Shown here: positions 1 through 5,828 of the stretch, one piece after another
How the letters are laid out: each line of letters starts with the position of its first letter
Numbering within the stretch: position 1 is the stretch's first letter
Assembly (NCBI GenBank): GCA_016928605.1
Contig: JAFGKN010000620.1
Coordinates: 1 to 6,623, forward strand
Source: Planctomycetota bacterium
GTDB taxonomy: Bacteria; Planctomycetota; UBA8108
Reading direction: 5' to 3'
Length of the DNA: 6,623 nucleotides
Program-made: the position numbers and the translations under genes
Notes under the pieces: generated by a model
What the model was told of the DNA's origin: nothing
Database searches by the model: none
What the model saw: only the letters and a program-made list of their open reading frames with translations

Positions 1-108
1 CCGCCGGCTTCGTTGCACTCAGTCGACGATATTCTCCGTTATATCGCCTCCTTCGCGCGCCTTGCCGGCGAACGAAATGACTCGCTGAAACCCTACAAGC
101 ACTTATGA
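1..108 (+). CDS. C-terminal end of an unrecognised plus-strand gene (partial)
   Basis: Frame 1 is open from the left edge to a TGA at 106-108, giving 35 residues that end in ...NDSLKPYKHL. The stretch around residues 8-24 (SVDDILRYIASFARLAG) has a helical, amphipathic look and is reasonably protein-like, although third positions are less GC-biased than in the large gene. The stop overlaps an ATG at 105-107 (ATGA), as in coupled gene pairs, but the reading frame opened by that ATG is closed by a TAG after five codons. I do not recognise the family. It could be the tail of a real gene, or the frameshifted upstream part of the nucleotidyltransferase remnant that follows. Confidence 0.3.
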   Translation, partial: PPASLHSVDDILRYIASFARLAGERNDSLKPYKHL

Positions 109-122
109 AATGGAGCACTTAG

Positions 123-287
123 TACAGGGACGGCGGCTCCGAGAAGCACCTGCGGGAGATCGCGGGCGTTCTGAGAGTCAGCGGCGACATCGTCGATCGC
201 GGTTACGTCGAAAACTGGGGGAAGCGGCTGGGACTTCGTGAGATCCGGCAGGCGATCCTTCGCCGACTCCAAAAGCAGGACTCGTGA
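123..287 (+). pseudogene. C-terminal remnant of a nucleotidyltransferase-like protein
   Basis: Frame 3 from 123 to the TGA at 285-287 encodes 54 residues beginning YRDGGSEKHLREIAGVLRVS, followed by a GDIVDRGYVENWGKRLGL stretch. From memory, this resembles the extreme C-terminus of nucleotidyltransferase-fold proteins of the AbiEii/DUF6036 kind, where a YRxGGSEKHLRDI segment precedes two helices ending in W..RLGL. The rest of such a protein (normally well over 100 residues, with a GS and an acidic catalytic motif) is absent. A TAG at 120-122 lies immediately upstream in frame, and no usable start codon follows it. In frame before the TAG are only ATG AAA TGG AGC ACT. I read this as a truncated, inactive copy. 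It converges with the large minus-strand gene, whose stop is 14 bases further right, with no clear terminator between them. A sequencing error that created the TAG is possible but would not restore the missing catalytic half. Confidence 0.5.
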
Positions 288-301
288 GGCGGTGCCGGCA
301 T

Positions 302-3300
302 CTATACACCGCCGCACGCTCGATGCTCCTCACATCCGAGCTCGTCCCAGCTCGGATCGGGCCCGCAGCCAGGGAAGGGACGTGGAAGCCGGCTCGCGCC
401 CAGAAAGAGGTAGCCGAGGATGCGCACCGGATCGCTCAGGTCGATCGCGCCCGAGTCGTCGGCGTCGGCGGACTTGGCGCAGAGCGGCGCGGGACCGCCG
501 CGGAAGAGCGCTTCGAGGATGAAGACCGCATCGGTGATGTCGATGCCGCCGTCCTGATCGACGTCACCGCGGGTGAAGGGTACGGTCGACTGGCACTCGT
601 CGGGCTGGCCGTCGTCATCGAGGTCGAAGCTCGGTGACGGATCGGGCGGACCGCCGGCGAGGAGCGAGAGGTGATCCCGCTCCTCGATCGCCAAGGCGAC
701 ATCGGGCCAGCCGTCTCCGTTGAAATCGGCGGCAGCGACGTGCTGGGAACGATCGTGAGGATTGGAGGCGTACAGGATTGCCGGATCGTATGTCAGTGCC
801 CTGACAAGCCCCCTGCTGCTCCTACCGTGAAAGAACGTGAGATAGGGCTGCTGAACCTCATTCAAGCAGGCCGCGATGTCTTCACGACCGTCGCCATCGA
901 CGTCGGCCACTGCGAGCGCAGCTCCTCTCAAGTATTCGAACTGCTCGAGATGGGTCTCGATCCTCTCGAAGACCAGAGCCCCGAGCTGCCGCCACAGGAC
1001 CATGGTCGGGGATCTGCAGCACGTCGCGCTCTGAACAGCGGCGATATCGACGGCTCCATCGCCGTCGAAATCACCAGCCACGACATTGCCGTACGTGTGC
1101 CAGCCGCCGGGGTTGCCTCGAAAGCTGGTCACCGGCCGGAACGAGGCTTCTCCCTCGTTGCGCCAGATCTCCAGATCTTCGCTGCCGAGGAGTACAAGAT
1201 CGTGCAGGCCGTCCCCAGTGAAGTCGGCGGCGGCGAGTAAACCGCAGAACCCGTCTGGTGAGTACCAGGGGAGAGACAGGAAGCCGGCGTTTCCCCGATT
1301 CAGATAGACCGCGAACGAGCGAGGAGGAGCAGCGACGAGGATCAGGTCCGGTCTTCCGTCGCCGTCGAAATCCCCGGTCGCCAGGTTCTCGATCGCCCTG
1401 TCCGACTCGACGATGGACACAACCTCCGTCGATGTATCGCTGAGGGCCTGGAGCAGATACACCCGGCTCTCGTCGTGGCGCGTCAGGGCCGCCAGCTCAC
1501 ACCTTGCATCCCCCGTGAAGTCGCCCGCGGCGAGTGCTTCGATGCTGTCGTGAATCGGGATCCGAAGCGCCTTGTCGAAGCTTCCATCTCCGTTTCCTCG
1601 GATCCAGAGCGAGCCCAGACGGAGGTCTATCGCTCCGTCATCGTCTACATCGTCGCTCTCGAGTACCACACTGCCATGCAGCAGCCCAAAGCCGGCATGA
1701 TCCGACTCCCGGAACGAGCCGCTCCGGCCCTGCAGGAATACGCGCACCCCGCCTTCCCGCTCTCCGGTATACGTGGTTCCACTGCCATACCGCGTGGTGC
1801 TGTCCGGAAAAAGGAGAGCGATATCGAGATCGCTGTCTCCGTCGAGATCGTTCACCGACAGCGTGCCCCGGCGCAGCACCCCGTCGGCGCCCCTGGCGGG
1901 CAAAGTCGGTCGCAAGTACGGCCCCTCGACGGCGAAGAGCCACTGTCGCTCCATGCGTCCATCGCCCGGATTGCGCCAGACCTCCACTTCGCACGCTCCG
2001 TTCCTCGGATCACCATGACGCCTGTCGATGACAAGGTCCAGGTCCCCATCTCGGTCATAATCGACGACCGCGACGGATCCCTCGCCGATCCAGCAGCTGG
2101 TAGGACTATTCTCGAAATCGAAGCGGCCCTGTCCCGTGTTGAGCCGGATCTCCAGGTTGTCCAGCGAAACGTCGACGATCAGCAGGTCGTCCCGGTGATC
2201 GCCGTTGAGGTCTCGCGCGAGAATCACGTGATCTCCCAGCGTGGCCGGTGAACCCTCGTACGGCCCGTCCATGCGACCATCGCCCCGGTTCAGCAGAAAG
2301 CCGTAATGCGATGGGTCGTCCGCATATCCGGTCTCGAAGAGCAGATCAGAGTCTCCGTCGCCGTCGATGTCCAGGGGCAGAAGAAAGCGGAATCTCGACG
2401 TTTCGACGGCCGTCCGGCTGCGGAGCTCGAAGCTGCCGTCGCCCCTCCCGCCGTGGACGCGGATCTCGCGGATCGAGGACACGATGACATCGGGAATGCC
2501 ATCACCGTCGAGATCGCCGGTGGCCAGTGGATCGGAGATGGAGAAGGTCGGTATTTGGGTCACGGCGCGGCCTGTGCCCCGGCGGTCAAAGAGGAGTGAT
2601 ACGATGACTGGCTCACCCTGAGTTCTGAAGCGCCTCTCGAGACCGTCGAGCACGCCGTCACCGTTGAGGTCCACGTGGAGGGAGACCTCAGGCAGAAAGC
2701 GCGGCGCGACCAGCCGCGGCTCGGGATGCGTATCACACTCGTCCGGAACGCCGTTCTCGTTGCAGTCCGAGCTCCGTCCGCTCGCGATGTCCTGCGTGTC
2801 GAGGACGCCGTTGCCGTTGCAGTCGGCGCTTGGCCACTGGCACTCGTCGGGTCGGCCATCACGGTCAAGATCCGCGGACGTTCTCACGAGCTCATTCACG
2901 AGCACCTCGGTCATCAAGTTTCCCGCAACGTCGTGGAAAAGGAGGATATCGGGGAGCCCATCTCCCTGGAAGTCTTCGACCATGAGGACGCCGTCGCCCG
3001 GAAGCCACTTCTTGGCGAAGGTATCATCCCCCAGATTCTGCATGTAAACCCCATACTCGGAGTGACCCGATCCGCTACCGACGAGGTCGACGTCTCCATC
3101 TCCGTCCATGTCGATCGCGATATAATCGCCATCGACCGGGGCGCCTCGAGGAACGAGCAACCTGCCGTCTTCGACCGGGATGGCTATGGGCGGGCAGCCG
3201 ACGAGCCAGTAGTCGACCGTCCCGTCTCCGTCGAGATCGAGGCGAGGCATGGCTGCGGGGGACGTCGCATGACCTTGCACAACCGGGCCGGGTCGAAACG

Positions 3301-4111
3301 ATCCATCGCCGGCATTGAGGAAGACGCAGATCTCATAGCCTCTCGAGCCGCCGGTATCTGTCAACAGGACCTCGGGAGTGCCGTCCCGGTCCAGATCCTC
3401 GAGGGTGAGCCAGACCGGAATGAGGCTCCGATCGATCCGGAAAAGAACAGGCTCCCCGAAGTCTTCCTCGCCCCGGTTCTCGATGACGGCGCATCCACAG
3501 AGCAACAGGCTCGAAATCACAAGATCGACATCACCGTCAGCGTCGATGTCTCCACCGGCGACGTTGTGAAAACCGTAGAGATTGCTGATGGGAAGCGCGA
3601 ACTCGAACCTGAAACCTCCGAGATTCCTGAGGATCATCACATGGTTGTTCCTCAGCTCGAAGATGAGTACATCCTGATCGCCATCCCCGTCGATATCGAC
3701 CGGCGAGATATCGGTAATCACTCCTTCGAGGGGCATCTGGTCGCGGAGCTCGAATGTCCCCGCGCCGGTGTTTTCCACGATCGACAAGGATGGTGGTCGG
3801 CCAGTCTCCCAGCACGGGACGAACAGCAAATCGTGATCGCCGTCCCCGTCGAGATCGACGGCGGTCGACCTCCCCGTGACGGGTCCGAGATTCGACAAGG
3901 CCCCCTCCGTGAACACAGAGTGCAGATTGCTCACATCGCACTCGTCGGGGACGCCGTTGATGTTGCAGTCGAGACTGGTGCCGACGAGGATGTCCTCCTC
4001 GTCCTCGACGCCGTTACGGTTGCAGTCGGCCGCGGAGAGATCCGCGGCGGTCCAGACCAGCAGGGCGAGTGCCGCTCTCCCGATCCCTCGCGTGATGCGC
4101 GTGGTCGCCAT
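302..4111 (-). CDS. Large secreted FG-GAP/VCBS repeat protein with dockerin-like C-terminus
   Basis: Encodes 1269 residues, exported and probably surface-bound or released. The start at 4111 is chosen because it gives a clean signal peptide (basic MATTRITRGIGR, a hydrophobic AALALLVW core, cleavage probably near residues 26-28). An AGGTG lies five bases upstream. The frame stays open to 4612, but that extension is not protein-like. Order of parts: DCN/DEC module at 29-59; seven FG-GAP motifs (DxDGDGxxD type) starting at about 86, 139, 188, 239, 292, 334 and 380; a DLDRDGRPDEC linker at 414-424 and a second DCN/DEC module at 430-460; thirteen motifs at about 481, 533, 581, 634, 684, 755, 821, 864, 914, 963, 1014, 1070 and 1129; a DLDDDGQPDEC linker at 1163-1173; dockerin-like domain from 1183. 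FG-GAP repeats of this spacing fold as calcium-binding beta-propeller blades in integrin-type proteins. The seven-repeat block is therefore probably one propeller and the thirteen-repeat block about two. Its ligand and role are unknown; adhesion or matrix function is an inference. No catalytic domain is visible. Confidence 0.93.
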   Translation of the reverse strand: MATTRITRGIGRAALALLVWTAADLSAADCNRNGVEDEEDILVGTSLDCNINGVPDECDVSNLHSVFTEGALSNLGPVTGRSTAVDLDGDGDHDLLFVPCWETGRPPSLSIVENTGAGTFELRDQMPLEGVITDISPVDIDGDGDQDVLIFELRNNHVMILRNLGGFRFEFALPISNLYGFHNVAGGDIDADGDVDLVISSLLLCGCAVIENRGEEDFGEPVLFRIDRSLIPVWLTLEDLDRDGTPEVLLTDTGGSRGYEICVFLNAGDGSFRPGPVVQGHATSPAAMPRLDLDGDGTVDYWLVGCPPIAIPVEDGRLLVPRGAPVDGDYIAIDMDGDGDVDLVGSGSGHSEYGVYMQNLGDDTFAKKWLPGDGVLMVEDFQGDGLPDILLFHDVAGNLMTEVLVNELVRTSADLDRDGRPDECQWPSADCNGNGVLDTQDIASGRSSDCNENGVPDECDTHPEPRLVAPRFLPEVSLHVDLNGDGVLDGLERRFRTQGEPVIVSLLFDRRGTGRAVTQIPTFSISDPLATGDLDGDGIPDVIVSSIREIRVHGGRGDGSFELRSRTAVETSRFRFLLPLDIDGDGDSDLLFETGYADDPSHYGFLLNRGDGRMDGPYEGSPATLGDHVILARDLNGDHRDDLLIVDVSLDNLEIRLNTGQGRFDFENSPTSCWIGEGSVAVVDYDRDGDLDLVIDRRHGDPRNGACEVEVWRNPGDGRMERQWLFAVEGPYLRPTLPARGADGVLRRGTLSVNDLDGDSDLDIALLFPDSTTRYGSGTTYTGEREGGVRVFLQGRSGSFRESDHAGFGLLHGSVVLESDDVDDDGAIDLRLGSLWIRGNGDGSFDKALRIPIHDSIEALAAGDFTGDARCELAALTRHDESRVYLLQALSDTSTEVVSIVESDRAIENLATGDFDGDGRPDLILVAAPPRSFAVYLNRGNAGFLSLPWYSPDGFCGLLAAADFTGDGLHDLVLLGSEDLEIWRNEGEASFRPVTSFRGNPGGWHTYGNVVAGDFDGDGAVDIAAVQSATCCRSPTMVLWRQLGALVFERIETHLEQFEYLRGAALAVADVDGDGREDIAACLNEVQQPYLTFFHGRSSRGLVRALTYDPAILYASNPHDRSQHVAAADFNGDGWPDVALAIEERDHLSLLAGGPPDPSPSFDLDDDGQPDECQSTVPFTRGDVDQDGGIDITDAVFILEALFRGGPAPLCAKSADADDSGAIDLSDPVRILGYLFLGASRLPRPFPGCGPDPSWDELGCEEHRACGGV
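305..565 (-). other. Dockerin-like paired calcium-binding domain of the large protein
   Basis: Residues 1183-1194 (DVDQDGGIDITD) and 1216-1227 (DADDSGAIDLSD) are two EF-hand-like loops 33 residues apart. Each is followed by a hydrophobic helix (AVFILEALF and PVRILGYLF), the layout of type I dockerin repeats. The tail carries cysteines at 1211, 1249, 1260 and 1266 and a PFPGCGPDPSWDELGC segment. Planctomycete secreted proteins often end in this kind of domain without an obvious cellulosome. It may act as a sorting or attachment tag rather than a true dockerin; that role is an inference. Confidence 0.8.
2732..2824 (-). repeat. Second copy of the 31-residue DCN/DEC module
   Basis: Residues 430-460 of the large protein, DCNGNGVLDTQDI...DCNENGVPDECD, repeat the module found directly after the signal peptide, with the same length and the same cysteine and aspartate positions. 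It divides the seven-repeat block from the thirteen-repeat block. The DNA is also similar between the two copies, with the ends best conserved. Confidence 0.85.
3935..4027 (-). repeat. First copy of the 31-residue DCN/DEC module
   Basis: Residues 29-59, DCNRNGVEDEEDI...DCNINGVPDECD, lie directly after the predicted signal peptide cleavage site. Each copy contains two DCNxNGVxD units and ends in PDECD. Such Asp- and Cys-rich units probably bind calcium, like thrombospondin type 3 or dockerin loops, and are abundant in planctomycete exported proteins. The shared length and register of the two copies point to internal duplication of a module-plus-propeller unit. Confidence 0.85.
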
Positions 4112-4116
4112 GATTG

Positions 4117-4121
4117 CACCT
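4117..4121 (-). promoter_or_regulatory. Ribosome binding site that supports the start at 4111
   Basis: AGGTG on the minus strand, separated from the ATG by CAATC (five bases). It is a modest Shine-Dalgarno match, but together with the signal peptide it fixes the start at 4111 rather than further upstream in the same open frame. Confidence 0.5.
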
Positions 4122-4124
4122 GCT

Positions 4125-4244
4125 GCCCAAAGGGCGTATTCCTCACACCCTGGACTCTCTCCAGTATGGACGAGGCCCGGAGCCCCCACCATGCACTGTC
4201 TTGCCCCGGAACTCCGGCTCTTGCCCCCCGAGCAGTGCATGTGG
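4125..4244 (-). promoter_or_regulatory. Structured 5' leader candidate of the large gene
   Basis: Three hairpin-forming sequences lie in series before the start codon. GCCC-AAA-GGGC (4125-4135) abuts the ribosome binding site. CTGGA-CTCTC-TCCAG (4150-4164) is a perfect 5-bp stem. CATGCACTG (4190-4198) pairs with CAGTGCATG (4233-4241) and extends to 12 pairs with CCA/TGG if one C at 4189 is bulged. The 34-base loop of the last holds two copies of TCTTGCCCC (4199-4207 and 4219-4227) flanking CCGG-AACT-CCGG. This could be a regulatory RNA leader, or operators in DNA. No known riboswitch class was recognised, and the transcription start is unknown. Confidence 0.4.
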
Positions 4245-4436
4245 ACCATGCCGCTTGGACGGAATCGACAAGAACCTTCGTATCGGGCCATGCAGGAGGT
4301 TTTGAGTCGACGCCCCTGACATCGCTCGCAGCTTGTGGCTTGCTGGAGCCTGAACACTCCTCGGGAGACTCGTCCGCGGAGTCCCGGCTCTGCCATGACC
4401 GTAACCGCCGTCGGCGCGGCGTCAACATCCAAAATC

Positions 4437-4497
4437 GAGCGGGCGTATTCGCGTCGCAGCTCGAGCCTGAGTGCTCGGCGCCTGAATGCGCCCGCTC
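4437..4497. repeat. Long imperfect inverted repeat with nested hairpin
   Basis: GAGCGGGCGTATTC (4437-4450) and GAATGCGCCCGCTC (4484-4497) match at 13 of 14 positions. The one mismatch is a G-U pair if the plus strand is transcribed but an A-C clash on the minus strand. With a 2-base bulge, GCGTCG (4451-4456) can further pair with CGGCGC (4476-4481), again using G-U on the plus strand only. Alternatively an inner CGAGC/GCTCG hairpin (4462-4466, 4473-4477) forms. There is no T-run after either end, so it is not a classical terminator. It may be a structured RNA, a REP-like element or a protein-binding site. Confidence 0.55.
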
Positions 4498-4706
4498 CAC
4501 TTCGCCGGCGGGGCGCGTCGTCGTCCGCCCGCTGAGGGGAGGCACGACGGCCGAGAGGTGCAGCGCGACCGGGCTCGAGACGAAGGCCGATGCGGGCGAA
4601 GCGCGGCAACACTAGCGAGGAGCAATGCCCGGCCGCTCGCCGGTCGACAGAGGGTCCATTCGCCTTGGTCGCGCAGTATCTTCTCGATGGACCGCACCGG
4701 AGGGGA

Positions 4707-4722
4707 GCCGGAAGCAGCCGGC
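4707..4722 (-). terminator. Weak stem-loop directly after the nucleotidyltransferase stop
   Basis: GCCGG-AAGCAG-CCGGC forms a 5-bp GC-only stem with a six-base loop, two bases past the TGA of the 4724-5251 gene. No U-run follows on the minus strand, so termination by it alone is doubtful. Confidence 0.25.
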
Positions 4723-4723
4723 G

Positions 4724-5251
4724 TCACAAGGAGACCAGCCGGCGGAGGATCGCCTCCGCCTCAGGGATCTTCTCGCGACATCCCTCGGTGAGTCGGATGC
4801 GCTCTTGGACGACGTTGGCATTCACCAGCCCGAAGCGGAGGAGCGCTGCGACGAAAGCGACGTCCTTCTCTCGCCCGGCGATGAGCTTGCTCGCGGCGCA
4901 GTCGTGGGGCTCGAGGCACAAGCCCCTGGCGAGGCGCGTGTTCGCGTTCTGGACAACGACCACCCGCTCCTTCCACCCCTGCGGGAGGGGCAGGACCGAC
5001 ACATCCACTCCATCCGCGTAGTAGCCGAATGTATTGTGGAAAGGACTCAGCTCGCCGATCGATCCCTGGACGATGCTCTCTAGCTCCGGTCGATTCTTGG
5101 GGGCGATGTCAGCCTCCATGGAGATGGTCAGTTCCTCCGGGGCATCGGGAAACGCACCGAGGATCGACTGGCTCCCCAGCACGTAGATCTCATCGTCTTC
5201 CGCGATGGAAGCGGATGCCCGGATGACGTGCTCAAGCTGGCTCCGGTTCAT
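4724..5251 (-). CDS. Nucleotidyltransferase-like protein, DUF6036/AbiEii type; probable toxin-like partner
   Basis: A 175-residue, probably cytoplasmic protein. Residues 21-30 (EIYVLGSQSI) carry the GS motif of the nucleotidyltransferase fold, followed by MEADIAPKN at 45-53. There the acidic ExD pair (E46, D48) stands where a metal-binding DxD usually lies. Residues 114-131 (EPHDCAASKLIAGREKDV) match the helical segment with conserved HDxxASKL and GREKD that I know from this family and from AbiEii toxins. Length is normal, so it looks intact. The ATG at 5251 has GGAG seven bases upstream. It is the second gene of an operon, 36 bases after a small 105-residue gene. Family members transfer nucleotides to other molecules and often act as toxins of abortive-infection or toxin-antitoxin pairs. 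The target here cannot be read from the sequence, and toxicity is inferred. E in place of the first D may mean altered chemistry. Confidence 0.75.
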   Translation of the reverse strand: MNRSQLEHVIRASASIAEDDEIYVLGSQSILGAFPDAPEELTISMEADIAPKNRPELESIVQGSIGELSPFHNTFGYYADGVDVSVLPLPQGWKERVVVVQNANTRLARGLCLEPHDCAASKLIAGREKDVAFVAALLRFGLVNANVVQERIRLTEGCREKIPEAEAILRRLVSL

Positions 5252-5258
5252 GATGACA

Positions 5259-5262
5259 CTCC
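5259..5262 (-). promoter_or_regulatory. Ribosome binding site of the nucleotidyltransferase gene
   Basis: GGAG on the minus strand, seven bases before the ATG at 5251, within the 36-base gap that follows the upstream gene. The same gap contains the perfect palindrome GAGGATCCTC (5265-5274). Confidence 0.6.
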
Positions 5263-5287
5263 GCGAGGATCCTCATGGGCAGACGCT

Positions 5288-5605
5288 TCAGGTCCGTGAC
5301 AGATCGCGATACACGGCGAAGCGCTCCTCGGGACTGATCAGAACGCCGAGCGGCGAGCACTGCCGCAGCTGCTGCGACTCGTCGTTCAGGATCTCCGCCT
5401 CCACCTGCTCCGGAGGCAACTCGAGGATCTTCCGCCAGGCATCCAGAAGCGGGGCTTGCCGTTTGAGGTGAGGCAGCGCCGACCAGCGATCGAGGAGGGC
5501 GAGGATCTTCGTCTTCGACCCCGCTGGATCCTGCCGAAACTTCCTGAGCGCGAGGCGGTGCAGCGCCAGGTTCCGCTCGTCGGCTTTTTCGTGACCGTGC
5601 TTCAT
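5288..5605 (-). CDS. Small partner of the nucleotidyltransferase, probable antitoxin
   Basis: 105 residues, soluble, charged and mainly helical by composition. The N-terminus MKHGHEKADERNLALHRLAL and the C-terminus, with LRQCSPLGVLISPEERFAVY (84-103), resemble small proteins I recall being encoded beside nucleotidyltransferase-fold toxins, where the tail reads LRQSSPFAGVL...R. I see no helix-turn-helix, membrane segment or catalytic motif. The ATG at 5605 is the only standard start before an in-frame TGA at 5651-5653. It has no Shine-Dalgarno sequence, which fits the leaderless promoter just upstream. As the first gene of the pair it would be made first and could neutralise the following protein, the usual antitoxin order. 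The antitoxin role is inferred from position and family style. Confidence 0.65.
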   Translation of the reverse strand: MKHGHEKADERNLALHRLALRKFRQDPAGSKTKILALLDRWSALPHLKRQAPLLDAWRKILELPPEQVEAEILNDESQQLRQCSPLGVLISPEERFAVYRDLSRT

Positions 5606-5611
5606 GCCGCG

Positions 5612-5640
5612 AAGGTAGACGTTGATGGTGGACGCGTCAA
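5612..5640 (-). promoter_or_regulatory. Promoter for a leaderless mRNA of the two-gene operon
   Basis: On the minus strand, TTGACG (-35, 5635-5640) is followed after 17 bases by TACCTT (-10, 5612-5617), then CGCGGC and the ATG at 5605. That puts the expected transcription start on the A of the ATG. The -35 matches five of six consensus bases, and the -10 has the TAxxxT pattern. No ribosome binding site precedes this ATG, so promoter and start support each other. Leaderless genes with a -10 box about six bases before the start are well documented in several bacterial phyla. Confidence 0.6.
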
Positions 5641-5659
5641 GGCCGTCGACTCACGCGGG

Positions 5660-5697
5660 TGGATTCACGAGACTGCCCGCGCCGGCTGGAATCCAGC
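5660..5697. promoter_or_regulatory. Dyad cluster upstream of the operon promoter, possible operator
   Basis: GCTGGA-A-TCCAGC (5685-5697) is a perfect 13-base dyad about 80 bases upstream of the expected transcription start. TGGATTC at 5660-5666 is an inverted copy of GAATCCA (5689-5695) inside it. Toxin-antitoxin operons are commonly autoregulated at such dyads, but these lie further upstream than a simple repressor site would, so the role is uncertain. Confidence 0.35.
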
Positions 5698-5751
5698 GGC
5701 ACACGGACGCACCGCGCGCCGCGTCGCCTCCTGCGAACTCCGGCACAGGAG

Positions 5752-5770
5752 CGGTTTCCTATGGAAAACG
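5752..5770. repeat. Inverted repeat between the 60-residue gene and the operon
   Basis: CGGTTTCC-TAT-GGAAAACG has 8-base arms with one mismatch, in an otherwise featureless gap (5606-5828) that shows no gene. It lies 59 bases past the stop of the 60-residue gene on the minus strand and could serve as a weak terminator or a protein-binding dyad. Confidence 0.3.
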
Positions 5771-5828
5771 GCTCGGCCTTGGAGTTGCCACGGCCCCTGA
5801 TGGGCCTCGACGCTCGGCGGGTGAACGG

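Larger units (their letters stand above)
4112..4723. other. Non-coding interval upstream of the large gene
   Basis: About 610 bases between the large gene and the nucleotidyltransferase gene. Frames are open on both strands, but their translations are Arg/Ser/Pro-rich, lack recognisable domains and look like high-GC chance frames. No tRNA or known riboswitch was recognised, and no confident sigma-70 promoter was found on the minus strand. What it does hold is several inverted repeats and a recurring GGGCGYATTC motif, listed separately. Confidence 0.6.

Noticed and set aside
302..4111. Regular short repeats in DNA as a possible CRISPR array or minisatellite
   Set aside because: The recurring GTCGCCGTC-type strings are codons for the Asp-Gly motifs, spaced irregularly by about 130-210 bases inside one open frame, with no identical repeats.
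4335..4535. Short plus-strand open frames in the non-coding interval
   Set aside because: They have no ribosome binding site, and their translations are low-complexity Ser/Arg text expected from high-GC chance frames.
4112..4612. N-terminal extension of the large protein by 167 residues
   Set aside because: The added text is Arg/Ser/Cys-rich and not protein-like. It would bury the signal peptide at 4111-4031, and the ATG at 4111 has its own ribosome binding site.
2675..4615. A 646-codon open frame on the plus strand opposite the 5' half of the large gene
   Set aside because: It is the mirror of the Asp/Gly-rich repeats (GACGGCGAC codons read backwards give Val, Ala, Ile and Glu-rich text). 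It has no domain, no ribosome binding site and no independent codon signal.
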